Source of the DNA: Schistocephalus solidus
Lineage: Eukaryota; Platyhelminthes; Cestoda; Diphyllobothriidea; Diphyllobothriidae
Length of the DNA: 64,000 nt
Assembly (NCBI GenBank): GCA_017591395.1
Contig: WEDG01006400.1
Span: forward strand, 1-64,000
Reading direction: 5' to 3'
The position numbers and the translations under genes were made by a program. The notes beneath the pieces were generated by a model. The model was given only the letters and a program-made list of their open reading frames with translations, searched no databases and had not been told where the DNA came from. Below are positions 10,666 through 22,344 of this stretch, piece by piece. The stretch's first letter is position 1; each line of letters begins with the position of its first letter.

Positions 10666-11311
10666 TGCTCTAAGGAGGTTCGCTTTGCGGTGTTAAGATC
10701 ATACCAGTTTCACAGATGCGACTGATGGACCATTCCTTTATCCTTCACTGTTGTGTCTTATGCTCATGGGTCCTCATTTCGTCAGTCATTAATGTACACC
10801 ACCTCCCCCATCGAATGACAAGGCGCGACTATGGGAAGGATAATTCTTACGAAGAGCTGGACATCCTACCTGCGGCTTCAGGGACTGCGGAAGTATTAGA
10901 TCGCCACCACATGCAACGACAGCGACAAACACAAGTCACAGTCCTTTCATGCCTAACACTCATTTCCAGAGGCCCTTAACTTCTGGACAGATTGACGGAG
11001 AGCGTAGAAAACTTGCTACAGAGTTTCAAGGACGCCAACCCCATCCGGCGTCTTTTCACACGCCTAAATATGAATCGGCCCCAGAGTTTCAGCCAAGACA
11101 GTGAAACAAAAGATATGAGCTTTTTGACATCGAAATCGCAAGAAAAATGCCAATAAATCAGGCCATCTACAACAATGCAAGCCATGCTGGCTTCTGGAAC
11201 ATTACCCTGAAAGTGGAATGTCTAGAACGATTGGCACAGAGGGTCAGATAGCTGCATGACAGCATGATGGCACACATCACGAGCAGGGGGTCAGTCTCGG
11301 CAGGAAAGTTT

Positions 11312-11715
11312 GACCATCGTAGTCCAACGATAGCTACCGTGTGCTCCACAGCATGGCGGTGCAGGAGCAGTGAATTGCGCGTGAATTAGTTTATAGTGAC
11401 AGTAGACTTTCACTGCAGCTACCGCACTCTCTCTTCCCTTACCAGCCTGTACTCGGTGTCAAGACAGAGTAAAGAGGACTGGAGGCGCAGTCGGAGACTA
11501 CCCCGAACTTGCCACCACACCTGCATGAGTGGGAGTGCCATAAATGGAAAGAGTGGCTGGTGCGGCGTAAGCCTGCACCTAGGTGTGCCACCACTTCCCC
11601 CCATGTTCAGAATTTTTATGGGAGCTCATTCCGAATAATGCCTGCCACACCCTGATGTGGCTCTCGTGTTGGTCCAGCGCTTCTACCACGTGGATCGTTT
11701 ATAGGTCATGCCCTC
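11312..11715 (+). repeat. R1 repeat, near complete
   Basis: In order: GACCATCGTAGTCCAACGAT, CGTGTGCTCCACAGCATGG, GCGCGTGAATTAGTTTATAG, GCAGCTACCGCACTCTCTC, ACTCGGTGTCAAGACAGAGT, GCCACCACACCTG and GAGTGGGAGTGCCATAAA. A second module follows (AATAATGCCTGCCACACCCTG, GTGTTGGTCCAGCGC) that recurs at 29.3 kb. Confidence 0.65.
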
Positions 11716-12023
11716 GCGCCCATCCTCTTCAACCTAATGTTCTCCATAATAACGACGGACATCTGACGAGGAACAGCCCGGTAGCAACATTAAATACCGA
11801 ACTGCTGGACATCTACTCGACATCCGACACATGCAGGCACGGATTGCTTATATGTCCTCATCCGACAAGTAATGGGCATAGGAACCGCCCAGAATACCAG
11901 CGAGTTTGCGTTATATTCCAGGGAACTTAGGTATACGGAAATATTCAACCTTTCAGGAATTTAGCGTAGGACCACCTGCATTGCGTTCGATGGCGCTCCT
12001 ATTCCTGCGTCTTTAGTTTTTTA

Positions 12024-12046
12024 GGGGGGGGGGGGGGGGGGGGGGG
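12024..12046 (+). repeat. 23-base poly-G run
   Basis: An uninterrupted G homopolymer. Its exact length may be unreliable in the assembly. Confidence 0.9.
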
Positions 12047-12299
12047 CATGCAAACGATTCCGACAATCAGAACGTCGATGACCAGAACCCGTGGCCTTTT
12101 ATTATTAGTGGATGCGCGCACACTGAACACCACAAGCGTAGCGAGGGGTAAAAAAATTCGATTTCAGATGCTCATACTTCGGACTAACAGATAGCCGGGG
12201 AAGGGGGAGGCCATGACACATCCTGCGTCAGCAGAGGAATGCAACAAGACAAGGGACCTCCCATAAAAGGGATGATCTTGCGCAAATTGCAGGAAGGGT

Positions 12300-12400
12300 T
12301 ACTATCCCCGTGTTCCAACCTTAACTCTAACCCTACAGGTAACCCTAGTCCTAACCCCCTACTCTAGCCTTTATCCCTTCCCTAAAGTTTATCATTACCT
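12300..12400 (-). repeat. degenerate telomere-like (CCCTAA)n tract
   Basis: AACCTTAACTCTAACCCTAC, GGTAACCCTAGTCCTAACCC and TTCCCTAAAG resemble decayed CCCTAA repeats. They adjoin the right arm of the inverted pair. Confidence 0.5.
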
Positions 12401-12411
12401 TAACAAAGGGA

Positions 12412-12697
12412 TGACATTTCCAAAATTTTAAAATGAGCAAACAATGAAGGAACTGCATTTCGTTTAAAAAGGTGCGAGCGATGTAAACAGGTGGTGTGCT
12501 TAATTAGCCTGAGAAGAAAACGATTAACATTCCTCATTGTTTAGTTGCATATGCAGTTTCTTACGTAGGATTAGAAAAAATTATACATTTTATGAACTTA
12601 GAGGGAAAATAGTAGCCCGATTTCAAAGGCCTGCTTGTTTCACTGGACATCAACATGTGATGTGCCCAGTGGTCTTGAACGGAAAAAAGGGCCAATA
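12412..12697 (-). repeat. dispersed repeat, right arm of an inverted pair
   Basis: Reverse complement of 7490-7775; see that entry for shared landmarks. Extra bases (for example GATTAACATTCC) distinguish the arms. Confidence 0.75.
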
Positions 12698-12714
12698 TAT
12701 GTAGACGACCTGAG

Positions 12715-12790
12715 TTGCGTTATGCCTGGATAATGTCAGCAGATAAGTCAGAAATGACCATTGCGGCCTCTAGGCCGTGGTTGCAACGCC
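12715..12790 (+). repeat. SINE core, copy 2
   Basis: CTGGATAATGTCAGC, GATAAGTCAGAAATGACC and ATTGCGG follow the SINE core order with a decayed CTGATGA. The tRNA-like head was not recognised here. Confidence 0.4.
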
Positions 12791-12902
12791 TTGTTAATTA
12801 CATGAGTGCAAACCCGGACTGCAACACAGGTGTGATATACCCTGCACGCAGATAGGTCTATGAGCACCAATAGCATGACAGATGACCAGTATGGCAGTTC
12901 GA

Positions 12903-13265
12903 ATGTAGTAATTGGACACTGTCCGCCGTGTGCTCCACAGCATGACGGTGCAGGGACGATGAACTACGCTGGATTATAGCAAGAGCAGGCTAGCGAGACA
13001 TCTACCTCACTCAATGTTCCACTCTCGCACCTGGGTCCGGTGTCAAGACAGAGTCAAGAAGACCGGATATGGAGGAGGGTGCAGGCCAACACACTGTGGT
13101 CCACCACAAACAAGGAAACAATAACAAAATGGGGCAAGTCGAGTCCAAGCTGAGTGGGAATGCCATAAAGACCGCATTAAGAAGGAGCCATTGTAGTCTG
13201 GCTCGCAGTACGGGGGTGAGTTATCCCGTCAGCTGGCAGCCTTCCAAGTCACGGCTTTAGCAGCC
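12903..13265 (+). repeat. R1 repeat
   Basis: GTGTGCTCCACAGCATGACGG, CTACCTCACTC, CCGGTGTCAAGACAGAGTCA, GAGTGGGAATGCCATAAAG, AAGAAGGAGCCATTG and GTTATCCCGTCAGCTGGCAG follow the R1 order into its 3' part. Confidence 0.6.
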
Positions 13266-13379
13266 CGTGTCTCTACAACGGATCACGCAGTAGATGCGCT
13301 CGACCGAGGCTAGGGCCAGATCCTTGCTCAGAAGTCGTGCTTGGAGATATGCACATGTAAAAAATTCTCACTTTTGGGG

Positions 13380-13545
13380 GTGAGATATCACGCCTAGGTG
13401 CAGACTCACGCTAATCCAGTCACCGGCACAATCTACCGCCTCCGGGCTTCCTTACTATGTCACGACACAAGGCTCAGGTGGGTGATGGAGGGACGAGTGT
13501 GGTAGATGCTACGCAAGTCTACTATCACTATAAGCTAACTGATAG
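13380..13545 (-). repeat. R1 repeat fragment, minus orientation
   Basis: CACGCCTAGGTGCAGACTC, CAAGGCTCAGGTGGG, GTGTGGTAGATGC and CAAGTCTACTATCACTATAA are the reverse complement of R1 segments. It stands next to the plus-oriented copy at 12.9-13.27 kb, giving an inverted pair. Confidence 0.5.
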
Positions 13546-13918
13546 CTAACTGATGGCGGGCTTTTGAAATTGAGCCGCCATCTTTTCCGCTCTCAATTCG
13601 CATGTGAAATTTCTTATATCTATGTCGGTTAGCCTATTTGACCCATTTTATACCGATTCTTAACCTTATTTGTTTTTTTGAACAACAAAAATGAGGTCAT
13701 CAGCGCACGACGCTGGCACAGTTTTCAAAGAAGTCCAATTTGGTCGATATTTTGCGACGCATTCAAGAATGATTCTTTATGAGGTTGATATGTGCAATCT
13801 TTGACCATTTGTTTGTGATCTTCCAGTTTTGTGTGGCTTGTGTTCCCAACCTTATTCACGGTGAATGGAGGACATTTTTTGCTGAAAGTTTTGGAATTTT
13901 AATTTCAAAATAAAGCGT

Positions 13919-13946
13919 AACTCTCTCTCTCTCTCTCTCTCTCTCT
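13919..13946 (+). repeat. (CT)n microsatellite
   Basis: About 14 CT units. Confidence 0.9.
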
Positions 13947-14084
13947 GATGCGCAAGCCATCATTCCAGCGTCCACCATTCAGAGGGCCACATGGTGGACA
14001 ACGTAACGACTGTTGAAGTATCAGGTGTGTTAAATTTTCTTTAACTTGTGAACCCGCTTAATCTACTTCAAGGGCAAGTAACTG

Positions 14085-14160
14085 AAGCCTAGCTAGCTGA
14101 TGACGACAATAAAGTTAGAAATGGTCATATAGACCTCACTCGCTGGTTGACAGGCGCCTT
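14085..14160 (+). repeat. SINE core, copy 3
   Basis: CTAGCTGATGACGACAATAA, then AGTTAGAAATGGTCATAT. The CTGATGA and GAAA boxes are intact with a weak hairpin between. Confidence 0.4.
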
Positions 14161-14199
14161 TCGAGATACACGACGATTACGTAACCAATGCACTAAAAC

Positions 14200-17100
14200 C
14201 AGAGGAAGAGAGTTAAGTTAATTGATGAGTTGACCGGTCCCACAATATTTTTAATAAAAGGGGGTTCGGTCTGTGCGTCAGAGATAAAAGAATATCAAAT
14301 ATTTGCGCAGCCAGAGGACAGCCCTCAAGGCGTAAACTTTTCTCATCCTGTGACTTCGGGTTTTCATAGGCTCCATCAAAAAATAATCGCTTAGGGTTCT
14401 AAGATTATGGCCTGTCAGATTGAGCATTGTCCTGCGCCTGAAACAATCAATTTGACAGATAAATAATTGTTTAAAGGACGAAAACGTCCAATAATTTTCG
14501 GTGCCCACGCAGATCGAAATCCCGTTGCCAGGAAAAACTTAGAAATCCGTGGATCACAACCAGTGGAAACGATTTAAAGCGTAACGGTAAACCCAATTTA
14601 CTCTAGATAAAGCCAAAATAATGGTATATCTTTTAGAGCATAATCTACCATAGCTTAGAAAGAGAGTTGAACTTGGTTGCTTTTTCCAACAATTTATCGG
14701 TCTTTTTTAGCATGAGAAGCTGGTCCTTTGGCTAACTGAAGTAGACTGTTCTCATTTTTTTCATGCGAGCCAATTAATGGAGAGACTACTGACTATTTCC
14801 GGATGTCGTCGGTGCAGGTTTAAGGCCTACGTTAACTGCTAGTATAATTATTTGTGAGGCCTGGAATTTTGCCTGTATTGGGCCTTGACGGTTGAATTTT
14901 TTCGCCAACTGACTATTTAAAATTTAAGCGTGCTTTCAGGGAGTTCCTTTTCGTGTCGTTTTAGAAAATGGGTCAGCAGCTCAGTTATTAATGTCCTTTT
15001 GAAGTACCGCATGCCATTGAAAAGATTATTTGGCTTTTGAAACTGCCTGGCGTGCATGGTACTAGATTATGAAGTCACAGTAGTGAGTATTGGTGGCCTG
15101 TGCGAAGGTACCTAAGGTACCGAACTATCAATCGTAAACAGATCACTGCGTAAACAAGAAAAAGCCATAAATGATCTTGTTTCATGAATCAGGTACTAGC
15201 TGACAGAATAGCTGTAATGGAAAAAAATAAACAGATGGACTAAAACCAGCCACAACCAACTGGGGGAGGAACGAGGCCCTGCAAAGTCTACAAGTAAAAG
15301 AGCGATACGACAGCCAAAGACTGTCAGGGCATGGATGTTGCGCAAATGACGCCAGGAGTATTCCGAAAAACAGACACGAGAAAGCAAAGACCCAAACATT
15401 GAGACAGCCCTTAGTTGATGGTTTCTTTTTGTGAATCCGGATAACTGAGCCAGCCGTAAGCTTCTGTCAACTAGATGACTGCGGTGTGTTCTTTGTAATT
15501 CATAATATCTGATCTGTCATTATGGGCCTATTCCGAGATGAAGCACGGCAGAATATCACAGCTAGGTTTCTCTGACGTGCCCTCCATGCTCTGCCTCTGG
15601 TATGTCATCTTAACGCGGCCCATGAAGTCCTGGAGCTTTTTTGGGGTCAAAATTGCATGGCGAAAAATGACATATTCCACCGTAAATGAAACCATCAAGC
15701 ATGTTTTTGGTGGTTTGGTCAAGCGGGTTTGTAGGAAATGGAAGTCAAGTGTAGGCAGGAGAAGATTGCTTAGTATCTTAGACTTTTGGGGGTTTATTTG
15801 ACGCGAGAACTCTTTAAGTCAGTAATCAAAGTATTAGGATACAAAAGGGTGGAATCGGGGTTCAGGGGACGTGATAAGGACAGTTTGACTAACCTGAGTG
15901 ACTGACTGGTAGACTGAACGGCAGGGTGAATGGTTCCTTCTTAACATGGTCTCTATGGCGCTTTCAATTATGTGAGTTCCGAGATGGCCAACCCCCGCTG
16001 TAGGCAAACCAAAATTTGACATGAAGTCCATCAATCAGTGGGGGATAACCACATAATATTCCCAAGCCGTCAAGAGGCAGTCAGTAGTGTAACTTCTGAA
16101 ATTATTCACAATAATGGCAACACAAGTACTAACTAAAAGCCCAGACAAGTGTTTCACCGATATTCTACCGCTGCATGGCACAGTTGCGAGGGGTTCGGCT
16201 CATCAGTGAGTCCACGAGAAAGTTACCGATCCTGCGCTCACACTGCTGCCTGGCACACGGTGGACCTCAGAGTCTGCGATGTTCGAATTATTGTGATAAG
16301 CACGAGGAGGCATTTAGGCTACGCGAATAGGGTGGTTCTTCATAAAAAAATTAGCCTCAAGATAATACAGACCCCTTTTGCTGGCACAGGAACGCAGGAT
16401 GCATGCAACAGCGCATGAATATTAGTTTAAATATAATTATAATTGCTACTACTTTTATGCAAAGTAGACATATATAACATATTTTGTGAGATATCTTGAC
16501 CAGAAGTTACGCTCCGATGTTAATGCCCGAGGTAGGCTATAGTGCTAACTTCAGGGCACTTGGCAGCAGGGACATTGGGTAACACGATCCGAAAAGTACA
16601 CTTTAAACTGAAAGCTTGCGGATCCAAAACAAAACGGTATTAATAACATGCAAAGACTTCACATCGCGTTTCATATGTCCTTTGGCGTATTTGAACGTAT
16701 GTAACTGAATCCTTATGTAGAAAAAGTTGAGTACCCTGAGTTCTTCACGTTTGGATATTCGAATAAATTCCACATGCCCAACAACAAGCTCATGGGTTTT
16801 AGATTGTTAGGAAATCCTGCTTAGACAGTCAGCCCACTGTGTCTGAATTGATGGACTTCGTATTTGCAGTAGTTTGGACGGGCAACGCGAAAAACTGAAG
16901 ACTGCCGATCGAGACCTCGGAGCTTAGATGATGAGAAAGTTAGATGTACTCAAGCTGTGCCCTTGCTGTCCTGGTTTCGCATACAAACCTTTTGCAGTAG
17001 GGTATTCTGTTTAATTTTCGCAGTCACAATAAACAACAATTGTGGTTTATTAAATTCGTCCACCTAAGCGATGACAATTACTACTTTAGGTAGGACACAA

Positions 17101-17500
17101 TCGTGAATTTCAATACATCGGGATGAGGCTACGACAGCTGCTACGGGTTATTCACACAGACAGATGCAAAGCTGCTCTACCGGAAATCACCCAGGATGAA
17201 CCTTTGATCAGTCATCCCAGCAACGTTTCCTTCTTCTGCATCATGCTCCTTCATCCCATCTGCGATACACACAGTGGATGCCAGGCAAGCTTTCCAGAAC
17301 TTTTTATCACTCCTTATTTTTGGACTGACGCCTACGCCATCCTCCAGCACTGGAGGATGAGAGCTCTCTGAAGCGCCTGAATGGCCATTAGTCCTTACTT
17401 TTCGGGTCACGTTTTCAGTCTAACCCTTCATTTAGTCAATCCACTGAATGTTTGAGCTGATGTAAAATACTGCCACGGAATAGGTCACCTGCATTTGAAT
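14200..17500. other. no gene recognised; old repeats
   Basis: I saw no gene. Small frames at 14278-14508 and 15196-15801 have no family motif. A segment near 16186-16290 (TTCGGCTCATCAGTGAGTCC) recurs at about 18868-18895, so repeats are present. Confidence 0.4.
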
Positions 17501-17517
17501 ATTAGATGCGTCTGTGT

Positions 17518-17580
17518 CTGACGATGAGTTCAAGTGGGAATCCGAAACATGCGGTCAATAAACTTATTGTTTTAGCAATC
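17518..17580 (+). ncRNA. hammerhead-like motif (copy d)
   Basis: CTGACGA, hairpin GAGTTCAAGTGGGAATCC (arms GAGTTC and GAATCC, weaker at one pair), then GAAACATGCGGTCAATAAACTT with AATAAA. No PLE coding remnant was recognised directly upstream. Confidence 0.45.
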
Positions 17581-17768
17581 ACATGTTCCCCTTCACGACT
17601 GTCTGGTATTTCCTACTGTATCATGGCATAGACTTTGGACTCGAAACCGCACGACGGACAAGAAGTTAGGCAAGACACCCTCATAAGTGAACGACAGGAT
17701 TATCGGTTTGGTACTCACTGACATCCTCGCATCTGTTTTCTCTAACCAGATCAATCTAACCCTTAGAC

Positions 17769-18591
17769 CAGTGGTCAGCAAACTTTTCGGACTACTAGGC
17801 CATTTCAGTAGGTCAGGAAGGCACAGTAGGCCAGAAGAACAAGGTGTCCAAGGAAACGTGTATTATTCAAAAATACAGTACGATCAATGGGAAACACGAT
17901 GTTGCATGCTCTTACGGACAGATACAATATCCGGTTCTAATGATGAGGAGTTCAGCAACAGAATGTCATTAAGGCGATTGCCAGTGAGCTGAGAGCGCAG
18001 CTTATTCTTACAAAAATTTATTCTGGAGAACAGCTGCTCGCACGAATAAGTGCTGCCAAACATTGCGACCACACGCTTGGCACGGGCTAACAACATTGGA
18101 AAATGAGCATGTGGCAGCTGACGGTAGAAGTCAATGAGAGTAGTGCAAGAAGTAAACTTGGACAAGCTGCGCGTTGCTTCTGCTCTTTAGGCATAGTAAT
18201 TGGGGTTACTGTGCGGGAACTCGATGTCTGTAATAGGACCATGAAATAAAATTGCTTCGCACGTCACGGCACACACACACGTGCGCACAACACACGCCTT
18301 GACCCCGGTAAGAGGTGAATGAAACCCAGACCAGAGAGTGAACTTGTTTACAATACAACACTTATCATCCCTCCCCGGTCAGGCGCTTCTGTTTCATACA
18401 AGGGCCTTACATCAGTTCTAACAATAAACACGAGCCACAGCTTGAGCTGCAACCAGCAGTAATGAAGAGGAACAAAACCGCGAAAATTCAATTAGGCCGG
18501 ATCCAACAATGATTAACTAGGGGGCGTTAGACCGGACTGGAATACTAGCTAGGCCGTATCTGGCCTAAAGGCCGGAGTTTGCCGACCTCAG
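17769..18591 (-). mobile_element. hAT-family DNA transposon, internally deleted, with intact 8-bp target-site duplication
   Basis: The element is bounded by CCTTAGAC at 17761-17768 and again at 18592-18599, a perfect 8-bp target-site duplication typical of hAT elements. Its ends are imperfect inverted repeats: CAGTGGTCAGCAAACTTT on the left and, on the minus strand from the right, CTGAGGTCGGCAAACTCC. Between them a minus-strand frame encodes the C-terminal dimerisation region of a hAT transposase. At 823 bp the element lacks the zinc finger and catalytic RNase H-like part, so it could move only with help from a full-length relative. Confidence 0.85.
17884..18165 (-). pseudogene. hAT transposase C-terminal fragment
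   Basis: The frame of about 94 codons contains FGSTYSCEQLFSRINFCKNK followed by LRSQLTGNRLNDILLL, the dimerisation motif (CExxFSxxxxxKxxxRxxLxxxxL) at the C-terminus of hAT transposases and related ZBED-type host genes. The upstream segment TLIDFYRQLPHAHFPMLLAR also fits. No catalytic Asp/Asp/Glu region is present. It lies inside terminal repeats with a target-site duplication, so a transposon remnant is far likelier than a host gene. Confidence 0.8.
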
Positions 18592-18599
18592 CCTTAGAC

Positions 18600-19620
18600 C
18601 ATGATGACAATCACAAACACTACTTAAGGGGGCTATATGTTAATGAACATTCTATTTCAAGTCTTGCTTAGTGAGGGTTCATTCAAAATGTATTGCATTG
18701 AAACTGAAAGACCGGTTAAAGACGCAACTTCAGCCCCCGATGGTGCGATTATGCGCAAAATGGGAACATGAAAAGTCATTTTCTGTTTTCGAGCGCTCCG
18801 CGATTTCTGAAGATTGACCAAACATTTCATCCACCGGGAAGGGTTCCACCGATTTTCTGCCATTGCGAGGAATTCGGCTAATCAGTGGGTCCCCCAGCAT
18901 TTCCTGTTGGCTTTCTGGGTAGGTACTCCAGCTTCGAAATGATTGCTTTTTAATCTCGTCGGAGAAACGGCAAAATTAATGTCCTAGGTTGGTGCATAGT
19001 AAATGTGTCGTCAGTGTCGAAAATGTAGTCCACGTCTTTCGTGCACACGGTCCCTCAACTAACCCTGTATGTCTCAAGATGGAACGGGCCCATAACGGTC
19101 TTCACTGTTGCACTAGACATAAACGAGAGGCACGTGCGTGTGGAATGTACGCTGCACAGCGGTTTCAGGGGACTTTACTCGGACTCGCCACTGGCACATT
19201 TGGGGGAGAGGGGTGGGTGAGATTCAGCCAACGCGAACCAACACTCACTTTCCTCACTAGCACGAATCTTTAGCGTTAAAAGCGCGACTCAAGAGGTCGC
19301 CACCTGACAAGATACTTCGGTCCCCATCCGGACTGGGGCTCCGCAGTACCGTCATCAAGACTTGCCGTATTTCATAAGGCAGTCGGCGTGCCAGACCTCA
19401 GCCCTCCATGCCTTGGAAGCACTGTCGCTGCTGGTCCGCGACTACTCAGTCGTCGGATCCGAGAGTGCTTATTTAGCAGCTAACCTTAACTGAAGGTCGT
19501 TACACAATCCGCCACCTGTGGATGCGTCGAGTAGCCAGGTAACTCGTCCTCCCGGCAACGGCCGTGCTCTTCGCTGCCGAAGGTACTGTAAATGACTGCC
19601 CGGTGTGCAGCTATTGCGTG
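18600..19620. other. no gene recognised
   Basis: No family motif was seen in the small frames, including 18989-19273 plus (94 codons). The segment is moderately GC-rich near 19300-19460. Confidence 0.35.
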
Positions 19621-19621
19621 T

Positions 19622-19745
19622 TCTCTGCGGCAACATAAATCTACTGTCAGTATAAAGTAATTCATGTGCGAGTTACCATCCCTGCATTCACAGTGCTGTG
19701 GGACACACGGTGCACTCGCTGCTTGCGATGGCCGATCCACATTCG
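19622..19745 (-). repeat. R1 repeat head, minus orientation
   Basis: AAATCTACTGTCAGTATAAA, TTCATGTGCGAGTTACC, CACAGTGCTGTGGGACACAC and GATGGCCGATC are the reverse complement of the R1 head. Confidence 0.45.
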
Positions 19746-19969
19746 ACACCCCTATTCAGATTTAATTCCTTTACAGACAAAGATACAAAACGTTATACAT
19801 ACCAGTAACACAACTAACGTTCATCTGCAGGCGTGGTTACTGCGTCCTGTCAATGGAGTGTGGTGGGAGAGTTAGATGCGAAGCAAGTTTGCTTCCCTAT
19901 AACTCAATGCACTCGCAAACTACCATCACATAATTGATGCGACAGGGATTCCCACTGATCATTACGGAC

Positions 19970-20651
19970 ACGATTTATATACACGCCTTATGAGATCAAT
20001 TCGCCCATCGCTCACAAACAGAGTGCTGTCAACAGTCTACTCAGTCGAGCACAAACTTATTGCTCCAACGAAGGATATCGAATTGAACTGAATTACTTGT
20101 GTGAATTATTTTCGCAGAACAGGTACCCTAAGGATTTTGTACGTCGATGCTTGAAAGGACAGAAGTCGAAGGAAAAGAAACCAAGTAGTTCTAACCAGGC
20201 GCCAAAAATAAATACATGGCCAACCCTTCCTTGCATTAAGAATGTGTCTGAACTCGTCAAAAGACACCTAAGGAAGCACCACATTCATATGCCGCACAAA
20301 CCGACAACCACTTTGCGTACCCAGCTTGTCCACCCTAAGGACAGGGTCAACTATTTGGACAAGAAAGAAGTCATCTACAAGATCCCGTGTGAAGCATGTG
20401 ATGCCGTGTATTGTGGTCAGACAGGAAAATCCGCCTCTACACGCACCTATGAACATCAGTTGGCAGTAAAGAGGTGGGATCATCCGTCCCAAGTAGCTAT
20501 GCCTACTCTAGACACCGAGCACACCTTCGCTTGGGATAAAACTCAGATTGTCTCCACCTGTCCCTTCCAGGAAGGTCGAGAGTTCCTCGAGGCGATGCCC
20601 TCAGATGAGTCATGCATCAACATATATATCGAGTTGGATGCGGCGTACTGA
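19970..20651 (+). mobile_element. Penelope-like element fragment with GIY-YIG endonuclease
   Basis: An uninterrupted frame runs from about 19970 (EINSPIAHKQSAVNSLLSRA) to the stop at 20649-20651, continuing past 20097 without a break. It contains the post-RT segment, the linker (LVKRHLRKHHIHMPHKPTTT), and the GIY-YIG domain: VIYKIPCEACDAVYCGQTGK, STRTYEHQLAVKR and a final EFLEAMPSDESCINIYIEL. About 225 codons are intact, more than in the other copies here, but the RT domain upstream is missing or unrecognisable. Sequence differs clearly from the copy at 1-960, so more than one PLE lineage is present. A hammerhead-like motif follows at 20803. Confidence 0.85.
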
Positions 20652-20802
20652 AACCTCAAGGAGAAGTGGAAGAAACGACAACCAACCAGAACAGACTGAT
20701 ACACACGGCGGCCGCTCAATGGCACAAATGTTCACACCATTATCGATTTTTTCACGCAATTACGATGTTAACTGTTTTGTCACATTTGCTACCCGCCTGC
20801 GT

Positions 20803-20838
20803 CTGACGACGAACCGGAGAACCAGTGTTGAAAATTTA
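20803..20838 (+). ncRNA. hammerhead-like motif downstream of PLE (copy b)
   Basis: CTGACGA, then CGAACCGGAGAACCAGTGTT, then GAAAATTT, 150 bases after the PLE stop codon. The hairpin is weaker than in other copies and no AATAAA follows closely. Confidence 0.35.
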
Positions 20839-21221
20839 CACAATATAGCTCTTTTTGCCCATAGAAACGAGGTACGAGAAACAGACATGCAGGCCCGGGA
20901 CAACAAACGCGGGCAATGCAGACGAGGTCAATGACACTTGCCATCCCGACACAGCCCCCAGGCGAGGCAAGGGAGAAACAAATAAATGATCAGTAGGACA
21001 GCAATTAACTCCCCCAACCCCCTGCACGAATAGCTGTAGAGCCAGCATGTTCAGAACCCATAAATACTGTGAGGCGCTGTACTGAACCTACCTCCGACGA
21101 TAGAATCTTGTTTGATTTTGAAACGTCAGGATATTAAACCTATTGTTCCCGTGATCACCTCTTCTTCTGATTTATGCCCACGGACGCGCATTTTCACTTC
21201 AATTAGCAATATATATATGGA

Positions 21222-21330
21222 ATGGAATCCCAGGTGTGCCACACTTGGAATTGGGTATGACTGGCTGATGACGGCTAATAAGCCAGAAATGGCCATTCCG
21301 GTCTCCCTGGTCTTTGTCGGTTCCATTCCA
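21222..21330 (+). repeat. SINE core, copy 4 (best preserved)
   Basis: GACTGGCTGATGACGGCTAA, TAAGCCAGAAATGGCCATTC, CCTGGTCTTTGTCGG. The hairpin GGCT-AATA-AGCC sits between intact CTGATGA and GAAA boxes. CCAGGTGTGCCACACTTGG precedes it. Confidence 0.6.
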
Positions 21331-21431
21331 TCATATGCTACACGTCGCTATGCGACCGCCTGCGAGGGCTCTAGTCTGAGCTCCAGGGCACAACGGAACA
21401 TGCATGTTCCTTAAGCAGATCGGTGAGCCCC

Positions 21432-21433
<2 letters not shown>

Positions 21434-21496
<63 letters not shown>
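21434..21496 (+). repeat. (TA)n microsatellite, about 31 units
   Basis: A simple AT dinucleotide run. Confidence 0.95.
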
Positions 21497-21498
<2 letters not shown>

Positions 21499-21870
21499 AT
21501 GAAAACTCCCAGAATGCCGAAAGCCCGTTCGAAGTTTGAAGGTCCTAACCTCCCGGTTAAGGTAAAACACAGAGTGAAAAGGCAGATCTACTAAAAAATA
21601 TAAGAGATAAATATCAGAATAGTGAAAATCCAACGACGAAAAATGGAATAAGTCGACAGCGAAGACTTAGATGCCACTGTCCACCAACGCTGTTGTTAAC
21701 GAGGAAGGGCTTTTGCTCGAAGTGAACTGTTTGCGGAATCCTTCTTGGTCCGTGGGTGGGCGATGGTTTTCCTTAAGGGCAAAAGCGGAAAAGAAATATG
21801 GAGTGTTCTGGTAACGAAAATATTTTTATGCATGCCGACTATGAAAATACGAGTCCACACAAGTAAGTAA

Positions 21871-22344
21871 GGTTGGCACTGGGACAGACTTATACCACCG
21901 ATTTTAATTACGTTAGGCACGCATATGCACCGCAGTGGCATAAGTGCGGACTACTTGACGTCTACCGGTAACAGGCTTTTGGAGATTGCCAACAGCGAAG
22001 AAACCAAGTTCTCTAACGTGGAGAATGCAGTCGCAGATTATGCAACAGAAGTGGCTGGGTCCCGATTTGGACAAAAGTCCAAAGATATAACGGTATTGCA
22101 TGTCCGTTTTATCCGTGGCTCGGCAAAAACCCCACCTCTTCATAACATCCTCTCAAACACCAAACTGAAGACGTACAACATGATCGTACGGACCACGCCT
22201 CTCCCCCCGGGTTCAAAAGTGTTGGCGAAAAAAATTAAACAACCACTTCCATCATCTTCGGAGGCTCCTGAAACTGCAGGTGCTAAGGCAAACCTAACGT
22301 TAGGGGAAATGTCAGGTAGTGGGGATGGAACATACAGTAAATGA
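21871..22344 (+). CDS. unassigned open frame, 158 codons (ATG at 21925)
   Basis: This frame is open for 158 codons and uses an ordinary residue mix: LTSTGNRLLEIANSEETKF, NVENAVADYATEVAG, QKSKDITVLHVRF and a Pro/Ser/Lys-rich tail. KDITVLHVRF recalls the end of PP2C-type phosphatase domains (DNITVxVV), but nothing else supports that, so I do not assign it. No clear splice acceptor or TATA box was found upstream. It could be a terminal exon, a retro-copy fragment or a chance frame. Confidence 0.3.
   Translation, partial: GWHWDRLIPPILITLGTHMHRSGISADYLTSTGNRLLEIANSEETKFSNVENAVADYATEVAGSRFGQKSKDITVLHVRFIRGSAKTPPLHNILSNTKLKTYNMIVRTTPLPPGSKVLAKKIKQPLPSSSEAPETAGAKANLTLGEMSGSGDGTYSK

Noticed and set aside
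16186..16290. CTGATGAGCCGAA on the minus strand as another hammerhead
   Set aside because: No stem II hairpin and no GAAAC box at the right distance; it is part of a short repeat also seen near 18870.
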